Source: Clostridiales bacterium UBA4959 (GTDB taxonomy: Bacteria; Bacillota; Clostridia; Oscillospirales; CAG-272). Taken from it: 15,302 nt of DNA. The notes beneath the pieces are model-generated. The model saw nothing but the letters and a program-made list of their open reading frames with translations. It searched no databases and was not told where the DNA came from. The stretch is from contig DHAH01000037.1 of the NCBI GenBank assembly GCA_002397345.1, positions 13,228 to 28,529 of the forward strand. The letters run 5' to 3'. Positions 7,225 through 13,124 of the stretch are shown here, piece by piece (positions within the stretch are counted from its first letter, which is position 1; every line of letters begins with the position of its first letter). A program made the translations under genes and the position numbers.

Positions 7225-8406
7225 ATGATAATACGACCGCTCCGCCCCGACGAAAACGGCAAACGCGCCGCCGTATCCTCCATCGCTTTTTCTTTTTCTG
7301 CCGACATCGAGGAAACAAATAAAGAGCCGCTTACCTCAGAGATAATCGGCTCCTTCCTTGACGACGGCGAAACGTTAACGGCGATGATTTATCCCAATAA
7401 CTATAACAGCAATTATTGCGGCACGTTCCTTCCGTCGGTCGGAATCGGGGGTGTGGCGTCGCTGCCCGAATACCGCCGCAGCGGCTGCGTCAGGGCGATT
7501 TTTAACGAGATTTTACGCATGGCTCCCGAGCGCGGCTGGGCGACCAGCTTTTTATATCCGTTTTCCTACGCGTATTATCGCCAATTTGGTTATGAAAGGG
7601 TTCTTCAGAAAAAGACAATAAAGATGCCGGCGGCGGCGCTTTGCGCTGTCGAGCGCAATTCAAACGCGGCGCTTTATACCGGCGGTACAATGCTGTGCGA
7701 CATACTTGATATTTATAATAAGTTTGCCTCGCGGCACAATATTATGTTCACACGCGACGCTTCGTCAAGCGCTTATTCCACCGAGCCGCATAAAAGCAAG
7801 CGTTTAACATACGTTTGGTACGACGGAGCAAAGCCTTCCTCATACGCTACATTCACAATTGACGGCAACACGATGAATGTGAAGGAACTTGTTTTCAACG
7901 ATAGCACCGGGCTTGCCGGAATTATCGGCTTTTTGCGCATGTTCGAGGGTCAGGTCAGCGAATATTTCTTCAGCGGGCTGCCGGAGGACAGCGAATTGGA
8001 TTATATGCTTAAAGAATACATCGACTGCGAATATACGCTGCACAATACGGCGATGGGCCGGGTTGTACTTGTCGAAAAGCTGCTTAACACCAACACATAC
8101 CCCGAAGACCCCGGACATTTCGCGCTTCGAGTTGATGATTTTCTCGACTGTAACAGGGGCATATATGAAGTCGAATATTCGGGCGGCATGGCGCAGGTAA
8201 AAAAGCTTGCGGGGAGAACGGCATATGATACCGCCGATTACGACGTTTCGATGGAAATTCCCTCGCTTACGCGCGTTATGCTCGGCTGCGATGATTTTAA
8301 CGCTGATAAAGCGGTTTATATGGCGGGGGTTAATTTATGTAATTCCGCCGATGACTTTTTCCGCGCTTTCCCAAAGCGCAGGAGATTTTTGAATGATCAT
8401 TTTTAA
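7225..8406 (+). CDS. Eis-family GNAT N-acetyltransferase with C-terminal SCP2-like domain
   Basis: This 393-residue protein has the three-part layout of the Eis family: an N-terminal GNAT domain, a degenerate second GNAT domain and an SCP2/sterol-carrier-like C-terminus. The acetyl-CoA site is seen at VGIGGVASLPEYRRSGCVRAIF (72-93), with the GNAT Q/R-x-x-G-x-G/A variant RRSGCVR. FSYAYYRQFGYE (113-124) contains Y118, which lines up with the general acid Y126 of mycobacterial Eis. The protein ends in NDHF. A C-terminal Phe whose free carboxylate acts as base is a known Eis feature. Eis proteins acetylate amines such as aminoglycosides or lysines. The substrate here is not known. AAGGAGA stands at good spacing before the ATG. 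It is probably part of the ACT-PFL-purN transcription unit. Confidence 0.9.
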   Translation: MIIRPLRPDENGKRAAVSSIAFSFSADIEETNKEPLTSEIIGSFLDDGETLTAMIYPNNYNSNYCGTFLPSVGIGGVASLPEYRRSGCVRAIFNEILRMAPERGWATSFLYPFSYAYYRQFGYERVLQKKTIKMPAAALCAVERNSNAALYTGGTMLCDILDIYNKFASRHNIMFTRDASSSAYSTEPHKSKRLTYVWYDGAKPSSYATFTIDGNTMNVKELVFNDSTGLAGIIGFLRMFEGQVSEYFFSGLPEDSELDYMLKEYIDCEYTLHNTAMGRVVLVEKLLNTNTYPEDPGHFALRVDDFLDCNRGIYEVEYSGGMAQVKKLAGRTAYDTADYDVSMEIPSLTRVMLGCDDFNADKAVYMAGVNLCNSADDFFRAFPKRRRFLNDHF

Positions 8407-8453
8407 AAATTTATTTACATGGCTTCGATAATTTTACTTTGGAGGGATTAACA

Positions 8454-9395
8454 GTGAATAATGAAAACAAACCGGGATATTTTCGCAACCCAATAACGCA
8501 AAAAAGCGCGGCGGACCCTTTTATTACATATGTGGACGGATATTATTACTGCCTTTACACCATGGTCGATAAACTGGGCATATATCGCAGCGCGTCGTTC
8601 GGAACGCTTTTGAGCGGCGAGTATAAAACGGTTTATACCGCCGGCAACGAGGTGCAGTCCTGTATATGGGCGCCGGAGATGTATCATATCAACGGTAAAT
8701 GGTATATTTACTCCAGCGGATCCACTAAAGGAACTGATTTTGACTCTATCCGCATGTTCTGCCTTGAATCCGAGGGTGATGACCCTTTCGGAACCTATAA
8801 TTTCAAGGCGTTTACCGACCCCGGGATTTACGCTATTGACCAGTCGATATATTGTCAGCCCGAAACGGGAGCGCTTTATATTGCCTATGCTTCTGTGACT
8901 CCTCAGCACGGGAACGCGGTCGTCATCGCAGAAATGGAGAACCCCTGGACAATCGGCGCCGAAAGGGCGCTGATCAGCGTCGCGGAATATCCGTGGGAGC
9001 TTCGGAGGGGGCGCGTGAACGAGGGCCCGTTTTTTCTGGCAAACGGCGATAAGCTGTTTATACTTTATTCCGCCAATGACACCGCCGCTCCCGATTATTG
9101 TGTGGGTCTGCTCGAATATACAGGCGGCTGCATCACGGACAGCGTCGCGTGGAAAAAACATTCGTCGCCCGTTTTCAGGTCTAACGATAAGGTCTGCTCG
9201 GTGGGACATTGTTCTGTGTTCCGTTCCCCGGATAAAAGCGAACACTGGCTCGCCTATCACGGGAGAATCTCGCCCGACAGCCCGCATCGTCAGTTGTACT
9301 GCCAAAAGTTTGATTTCAACGAAAAGGGTTATCCGGTTTTCGGAGCTCCGATAGCGGATACCGATATTGCCTTCCCGTCCGGCGAAAATTTATAA
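8454..9395 (+). CDS. Glycoside hydrolase family 43, cytoplasmic
   Basis: This 313-residue single-domain enzyme has a five-bladed beta-propeller fold. Family members are mainly alpha-L-arabinofuranosidases and beta-xylosidases acting with inversion. The catalytic triad can be read: D21 in AADPFI (base), D129 in AIDQSI (pKa modulator), and E190 in VNEGPF (acid), with H252 in VGHCSVF as the usual metal-site histidine. IWAPEMYHINGKWYIYSS (71-88) is typical of the family. There is no signal peptide, so it should act on imported oligosaccharides in the cytoplasm. The start is taken as GTG at 8454, because GGAGG (8441-8445) lies eight bases before it. An upstream TTG at 8439 would run through that ribosome site. 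It is 47 bases after the acetyltransferase gene and followed by a strong terminator. No sugar transporter or regulator is adjacent. The exact substrate cannot be assigned. Confidence 0.92.
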   Translation: MNNENKPGYFRNPITQKSAADPFITYVDGYYYCLYTMVDKLGIYRSASFGTLLSGEYKTVYTAGNEVQSCIWAPEMYHINGKWYIYSSGSTKGTDFDSIRMFCLESEGDDPFGTYNFKAFTDPGIYAIDQSIYCQPETGALYIAYASVTPQHGNAVVIAEMENPWTIGAERALISVAEYPWELRRGRVNEGPFFLANGDKLFILYSANDTAAPDYCVGLLEYTGGCITDSVAWKKHSSPVFRSNDKVCSVGHCSVFRSPDKSEHWLAYHGRISPDSPHRQLYCQKFDFNEKGYPVFGAPIADTDIAFPSGENL

Positions 9396-9407
9396 AAAAT
9401 TTTAAAT

Positions 9408-9449
9408 GTGCCGTTTTACTATTCTGAAATAAAACGGCACGTTTTTTTT
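9408..9449 (+). terminator. Intrinsic terminator after GH43, with stem shared with a second copy
   Basis: A perfect 11-bp stem, GTGCCGTTTTA (9408-9418) with TAAAACGGCAC (9430-9440), has an 11-base loop and is followed by eight T residues (9442-9449). It begins 13 bases after the GH43 stop. The same stem recurs at 10454-10482 after the DUF2935 gene. Confidence 0.9.
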
Positions 9450-9495
9450 ATATGTTTAAATTAAATTTCGTAATTCTTTCGCCCGATACCGAAAG
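9408..9495. repeat. Left copy of an imperfect direct repeat (terminator plus antisense NYN 3' end)
   Basis: This segment aligns with 10455-10537. The 11-base stem arms are identical and both T-runs have eight T residues. The 46 bases after the T-run match at 37 positions by my count, including the shared CGCCCGATA and CGAAAG. The loop is six bases longer in this copy and one C before the T-run is missing. The copies are 1,047 bases apart in the same orientation and bracket the DUF2935 gene. Confidence 0.85.
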
Positions 9496-9513
9496 TTCCA
9501 ACGAGCCGACAGT
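9448..9513 (-). pseudogene. Headless 3' remnant of a NYN-protein paralogue
   Basis: Read on the minus strand, 21 codons end in TAA (9450-9448) and encode a tail containing LSVSGERITKFNLN. The intact NYN protein at 10490-11824 ends in LSISGDGIMKFILNA, and its own stop lies at the same place relative to the repeated terminator. The frame is closed by a TAA three codons further upstream (about 9523-9525), has no start codon, and is too short to be a gene. The similarity of both DNA and reading frame, with several conservative changes, supports descent from the same coding sequence rather than chance. Either a second full paralogue was here and was deleted, or only this end was duplicated. Confidence 0.7.
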
Positions 9514-9577
9514 TGCAAAAATTAATTATCTGAATAGGATGATATTGACTTGAATCTATAAATAGGAGTATAATGTC

Positions 9578-10444
9578 ATGCTTAGCAAATCAGAATACAT
9601 ACGCCTGTCCTTGGAAAACAATCTTTTTTGGGCACGCATTATGAAAGAACATGCAATATTTATCGAAAGCAGTATGCCGGCATTTCACATGCAGTTAGCT
9701 AATCGGGCAGATATGTTCAAGCAACATTTCGGCAGACTGCTTTTAGAAACAATTCGGTTATCCAATGGTGTGATATCTAAAAAAGCTCTTCAATCCGGAC
9801 AATATTATACAAATTATACGGAAGCTGCGGAGCAAACAACTCAACAGCTTACCGGCATCGATATTAATTCCAACCTGACAAAAATGGAATACAATATCCA
9901 GCCATCGGATACATATACAACGGAACAAATCGCTTCAAATGTATCAACGCTTAACCAAAACATATTAAGTCAAGTCAGCGCTTTTGCACGGTTTAAGTCA
10001 AATCTGTATGTAAATCAGGCTTCCTGCCGGTTATTTACTTTCCTTTACACTTCAGTTTACGAACACATTTTACATGAAGCTCAAAGGTATATGGATATAC
10101 TGACCAAATTGCAGGAAAAAGATGAAAACTACAATCAAGGTTATGAATCTTTCTGGAATCATCAAATGGACGATCATATAAAAGTCATGCGCGGGCTTTT
10201 TGATCCAGCCGAAACCGAAAGTTTCAACGAGGCAGATCGTTTGGCAAAGGAATTTGATGTAATAGAAAAAAGCGAAACGCCTGACAAGAGCGAAGAATAT
10301 GACGCAACCAAAGCGCTGAGTGATTTTAAATCGCTTACCACAGAAAAAACACTCCAATGCAAAGTAAAATCTCTGATGTCGCCGCTATTTACCGACCACC
10401 TATTACGCGAGGCAAATCATTACCTTTATTTATTGCAGGCGTAA
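9578..10444 (+). CDS. DUF2935 protein (ferritin-like helical bundle)
   Basis: This 288-residue protein is recognised as DUF2935 by its opening signature, SLENNLFWARIMKEHAIFIE (11-30), and by the two-fold helical repeat. The second half repeats the pattern with YEHILHEAQRYMDIL (161-175), FWNHQMDDHIKVMRGLFDP (192-210) and DHLLREANHYLYLL (273-286). Glutamates and histidines recur on the helices (E24, H25, E162, H163, H166, E167, H195, H200, E278, H281), which fits the metal-binding four-helix bundles known for the family. No signal peptide or membrane helix is present, so it is cytoplasmic, and no enzymatic role is established to my knowledge. The ATG follows AGGAG by nine bases. A poor promoter candidate, TTGCAA (9513-9518) and TAGGAT (9535-9540), lies upstream. 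The gene is visibly more AT-rich than those to its left and is bracketed by direct repeats, suggesting later arrival. Confidence 0.87.
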   Translation: MLSKSEYIRLSLENNLFWARIMKEHAIFIESSMPAFHMQLANRADMFKQHFGRLLLETIRLSNGVISKKALQSGQYYTNYTEAAEQTTQQLTGIDINSNLTKMEYNIQPSDTYTTEQIASNVSTLNQNILSQVSAFARFKSNLYVNQASCRLFTFLYTSVYEHILHEAQRYMDILTKLQEKDENYNQGYESFWNHQMDDHIKVMRGLFDPAETESFNEADRLAKEFDVIEKSETPDKSEEYDATKALSDFKSLTTEKTLQCKVKSLMSPLFTDHLLREANHYLYLLQA

Positions 10445-10453
10445 AAGGTAAAA

Positions 10454-10491
10454 CGTGCCGTTTTACAAAATAAAACGGCACGCTTTTTTTT
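10454..10491 (+). terminator. Bidirectional terminator between the convergent DUF2935 and NYN genes
   Basis: A 12-bp stem, CGTGCCGTTTTA (10454-10465) with TAAAACGGCACG (10471-10482), has a five-base loop (CAAAA) and is followed by eight T residues (10484-10491). It starts 10 bases after the DUF2935 stop. The T-run overlaps the stop codon of the NYN gene on the other strand. Read leftward, the stem is followed by a weaker GTTTTACCTTTT, so it may also stop NYN transcripts. Confidence 0.88.
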
Positions 10492-10537
10492 ATGCGTTTA
10501 ATATAAATTTCATAATCCCATCGCCCGATATCGAAAG
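10455..10537. repeat. Right copy of the imperfect direct repeat
   Basis: This is the partner of 9408-9495. Here the antisense coding part is the genuine 3' end of the intact NYN gene, so this is the likelier parental copy. Confidence 0.85.
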
Positions 10538-11824
10538 GCGCAGTGTTTTAACATATTTATCTATAAAACGCTGCCGCTCTGTTTTATTAAGCGGAATCCG
10601 ACAGTTTTCATAAATATTGTCAAGCAGTTCGTTTATATTTATTGTAAATACCGCGTCAAGCTCGTTTTGCAGTTCATTCTTCAACATAACAGTTTTAAGA
10701 TCGTCAATATTTCCGGTGCAGAAATCATCGAGCGAGCAATAGAAAATACCGCCTTCCTCAAGCGCTTCTTTAATGTCGGCGCCGCATTTTTCATTTTCTA
10801 TCATAACAAGGAACGACGCCTGCGGCAGCGATGAAATAAGACCCCAGAAATCTGAATCGCTTGACAAAATAATAAACGAATCCACATGATTTTCATAAAA
10901 TTCGCGGCATACTCCGGCGGTCAGTCTGATATCTACCAGAGATTTAAATTTATTAACGCGTTCAATCATTACATGTTCGACCTTGATACGCGTGTATCGC
11001 TCGAGCAGTCCCCACGCCTTTGATGTGTGAATATCGTCGTAGAGAATTATTTTATGTACTTTTTTAAGTTCCTCATCGCTGAGACTTCGCAGCGTGGAAC
11101 ATAATTTATACGGATCAGAATTTTCACAGTCTACGATTAACACGGTTTTATCCGACACGTCAATAAAATTGTAGATATTGTTTTTAACAAGAGCGCCTGC
11201 GTCGGACACCTTGCTGTTGTCTTTGAATATATCACCGTGCTGCTGATATAACAGCTTCACAAATTTTCGGTCGTTATACAGAATATTACCGTCATTCACG
11301 GGATTCCAGTTAATATATACCTGATACGGATAACTGTCCAGATTGTTTGTAAACTTCCCCCATTCCAGCTTCACCTTATCTTCCAAAAAACCGTCCGGCA
11401 TGATAAACAGTTCGCGTATATATTGCCATTTCAGCCATAACGGAAACAAATTGCGGCAGGCGTCTATATTATTTAATATATATTTGTTCATATCGATGAT
11501 ATAACGGTTAGGCCGGTAATTGATTTTTACAATGTCAAGACCCCATTCTCTGAGCTGTTTAATATCATCTGCCGAAAAATACGGAAGTGTCTCAAGATTT
11601 TTAAGGTTATACAGCATTGCTGGTTCGATCTGGCGGTAATAAAGCTGCAGAGCCGTGCGGATTTTGCACAGGCTTCTTATGATACGCGCTTCTTTTACCT
11701 CGTTAATTTTGTTATACCATTCTATATCCGGTGTTTGAAATTCGTTTTCAAAAATCGACTTTTTTACTCCGGCAAGATACGCTATTTTCGATACGATTTC
11801 ATATGTTTCGCTTTTTCCTATCAT
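10490..11824 (-). CDS. NYN (PIN-like) domain protein, probable RNase
   Basis: This 444-residue cytoplasmic protein has a NYN/PIN-type nuclease core at about 226-350. The acidic metal-binding residues are visible: D232 in VLIVDCEN, D298 in SLVDIRL, and D323 and D325 in ILSSDSDFWGLI. NYN domains cut RNA with divalent metal ions. The target here is unknown. An N-terminal region of about 220 residues, rich in charged and aromatic residues, has no family I recognise, and the C-terminal 90 residues are helical. The ATG at 11824 follows AAGGAG by six bases, and a TATAAT lies 32-37 bases upstream. The gene is convergent with the DUF2935 gene, sharing the terminator between them, and its 3' end is duplicated beyond that gene. 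It is transcribed alone. Base composition is more AT-rich than in the ACT-PFL operon. Confidence 0.85.
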   Translation of the reverse strand: MIGKSETYEIVSKIAYLAGVKKSIFENEFQTPDIEWYNKINEVKEARIIRSLCKIRTALQLYYRQIEPAMLYNLKNLETLPYFSADDIKQLREWGLDIVKINYRPNRYIIDMNKYILNNIDACRNLFPLWLKWQYIRELFIMPDGFLEDKVKLEWGKFTNNLDSYPYQVYINWNPVNDGNILYNDRKFVKLLYQQHGDIFKDNSKVSDAGALVKNNIYNFIDVSDKTVLIVDCENSDPYKLCSTLRSLSDEELKKVHKIILYDDIHTSKAWGLLERYTRIKVEHVMIERVNKFKSLVDIRLTAGVCREFYENHVDSFIILSSDSDFWGLISSLPQASFLVMIENEKCGADIKEALEEGGIFYCSLDDFCTGNIDDLKTVMLKNELQNELDAVFTININELLDNIYENCRIPLNKTERQRFIDKYVKTLRLSISGDGIMKFILNA

Positions 11825-11855
11825 ATTTTCTCCTTATAAATTTAATACGACTTTT

Positions 11856-11861
11856 ATTATA
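11856..11861 (-). promoter_or_regulatory. Candidate -10 box for the NYN gene
   Basis: A perfect TATAAT on the minus strand would set transcription starting near 11849, 25 bases before the ATG, with AAGGAG in between. No good -35 hexamer is seen at the right distance, so a weak or activator-dependent promoter is possible. The rest of 11862-12019 is AT-rich spacer with a 12-base palindrome, ATATAATTATAT, at 11913-11924, and no gene that I can support. Confidence 0.45.
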
Positions 11862-12019
11862 AATTCTTTTTCAATTTTATATTTCGGACACCTTCTTCCT
11901 GTGTTGTTCTGTATATAATTATATCATATCTTATATGTTGTTTGCAACCGGACGCTTATGAATTAAGATATATTTTACAATTAGTGGATGCATTTATTCG
12001 CATCAAATTTACATTAAAC

Positions 12020-12047
12020 AAAAAAGGGGCGCATTTTGATACGCCCC
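12020..12047 (-). terminator. Intrinsic terminator after the 60-aa ORF
   Basis: On the minus strand GGGGCGTAT (12047-12039) pairs with ATGCGCCCC (12034-12026), with one G-T wobble, across a four-base loop. A run of six T residues follows (12025-12020). It starts nine bases after the stop of the small ORF and would end leftward transcription. Confidence 0.88.
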
Positions 12048-12056
12048 GGATTATTT

Positions 12057-12239
12057 TTATGTACCTGATTTCTGTTTATCGTAAAACTTCATAATCGATT
12101 TTACACGCGCTGTCTGAGATTTTTCATTCTTTGCCGCATACGACGCCGCATCGGTTGATGGCGCTTTTCCGTTGAAAAGCGTTTCAAGCAGATTGTTATA
12201 AGCACTTGAATAATTTCCAAATAAATAAGTAAAGCTCAT
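12057..12239 (-). CDS. Small hypothetical protein (60 aa)
   Basis: The ORF starts with MSFTYLFGNYSSAYNNLL and ends with a basic tail, MKFYDKQKSGT. The first half is aromatic and Asn/Ser-rich and the second half is charged. No family is recognised and there is no clear membrane helix. The ATG at 12239 has GAGGG ten bases upstream. A GTG at 12245 is only about four bases from it. Support for a real gene is the ribosome site and the strong terminator placed directly after the stop. The frame stays open upstream to about 12354 without a usable start codon and encodes protein-like sequence (for example RKTANIYQSIVEDEGG), so it could instead be the end of a broken longer gene. It lies 165 bases downstream of the ABC ATPase gene and may be on the same transcript. 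Confidence 0.55.
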   Translation of the reverse strand: MSFTYLFGNYSSAYNNLLETLFNGKAPSTDAASYAAKNEKSQTARVKSIMKFYDKQKSGT

Positions 12240-12285
12240 GATCACACCACCCTCGTCCTCAACGATGGATTGGTAGATGTTGGCT

Positions 12286-12313
12286 GTTTTACGCAGACAG
12301 ACAGGCGTAAAAC
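12286..12313. promoter_or_regulatory. 9-bp inverted repeat upstream of the 60-aa ORF
   Basis: GTTTTACGC (12286-12294) and GCGTAAAAC (12305-12313) are perfect inverted copies around a 10-base spacer made of CAGA repeats. No T-run follows on either strand, so it is unlikely to be an ordinary terminator. It could be an operator or a leader hairpin for the small gene. The remainder of 12246-12410 shows nothing else that I can support. Confidence 0.45.
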
Positions 12314-12410
12314 TTACACAATTATCAATCGTAAATACGGCTTATCTTGTGAAGAATATTACAAAGCGAGATTGGATTGTTGGGTGTGAAGCTAAAAAGA
12401 ATATCAGATA

Positions 12411-13079
12411 TTACGAAAGTTCCTTGATCTTTCCGTTGTCCATGTGTAAAATTCTGCTTGCCCTGTTTGCGATATTCTGGTCGTGCGTCACCATTATGAT
12501 CGTGTTGCCAAGACGGTTGACCTGCTCGATTAAGTCAAGCAGTTCCTCCGCCGACTTTTTATCAAGATTTCCGGTCGGCTCATCCGCCAAAATCAACGAG
12601 GGGCGATTTATAAGCGCGCGTGCGACGGCAACTCGTTGCTGTTGACCGCCCGAGAGCTCGCCGGGCAGGTGATATATCCTGTCGGCAATCCCCAACACAT
12701 CCACAAGCTGAGCGAAATATTCTTTATCCACTTTCCTGCCGTCAAGCAGAGAGGGCATCACTATGTTTTCCTGCGCGGTAAGTATGGGGATAAGGTTGTA
12801 ATTTTGGAATATATATCCCAGCTTTTGTCTGCGCAGACGACCCAGTTCCGTTGCGCTAAGCGCGCGTATATCTATACCATCTATGTAAATTTCACCGCAG
12901 GTAGGCTTATCCACACCGCCTATAAGGTTAAGGAGAGTGGTTTTCCCCGACCCCGACGCGCCGGTTATGGTTACAAACTCGCCCTTTTTTATTGTGAAGG
13001 AAAGTGCCTCTACAGCTTCAATTACCGTGTCGCCTTGAATATAGTGCCTGCAAAGGTTCACTACTCGTACAACTTCCAT
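12411..13079 (-). CDS. ABC exporter ATPase, MacB/LolD/BceA type
   Basis: This 222-residue ATP-binding subunit sits at the inner face of the membrane and drives the FtsX-type permease encoded just upstream. All ABC motifs are present: Walker A GASGSGKT (40-47), Q-loop FQNYNL (Q92), signature LSGGQQQR (142-149), Walker B LILADEPTGNLD (162-173) and the switch histidine in VTHD (H199). The EPTGNLD ending and the RxxxGYIFQ stretch are characteristic of the MacB/LolD/BceA (mechanotransmission) group. The ATG at 13079 lies 45 bases after the permease stop, with AAAGGCGAG as a modest ribosome site. The gene order, permease first, is the reverse of the most common BceAB arrangement. The substrate is unknown. 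Confidence 0.95.
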   Translation of the reverse strand: MEVVRVVNLCRHYIQGDTVIEAVEALSFTIKKGEFVTITGASGSGKTTLLNLIGGVDKPTCGEIYIDGIDIRALSATELGRLRRQKLGYIFQNYNLIPILTAQENIVMPSLLDGRKVDKEYFAQLVDVLGIADRIYHLPGELSGGQQQRVAVARALINRPSLILADEPTGNLDKKSAEELLDLIEQVNRLGNTIIMVTHDQNIANRASRILHMDNGKIKELS

Positions 13080-13124
13080 ATATTTAGTACTCGCCTTTAC
13101 TTTATTTGATTTTTCATCGATGGA

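Noticed and set aside
8448..9305. 285-codon open frame on the minus strand opposite GH43
   Set aside because: The plus-strand frame has the complete GH43 triad, and the antisense product has no recognisable features or start signal.
9545..9574. TTGACT, 18-base spacer and TATAAT, a near-consensus promoter just before the DUF2935 gene
   Set aside because: The -10 box overlaps the ribosome site and ends three bases before the ATG, so transcription would start inside the coding region. It cannot drive this gene from its chosen start.
9408..10537. Reading the two hairpin repeats as attC sites of an integron cassette
   Set aside because: The hairpins are perfect stems followed by eight T residues, as in intrinsic terminators. 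No attC core sites such as GTTRRRY, no integrase and no third cassette are seen.
11913..11924. ATATAATTATAT palindrome in the spacer before the NYN gene
   Set aside because: Such AT palindromes are expected by chance in AT-rich spacer. No second copy or partner gene supports an operator.
12401..12413. AATATC/GATATT palindrome near the ATPase stop, followed by a T-run on the minus strand
   Set aside because: The arms are only six AT-rich base pairs and would leave a one-base loop, so a stable terminator hairpin cannot form.
12277..12645. 122-codon plus-strand frame over the end of the ABC ATPase gene
   Set aside because: Most of it is antisense to the Walker B and signature regions of the ATPase, and no ribosome site precedes it.
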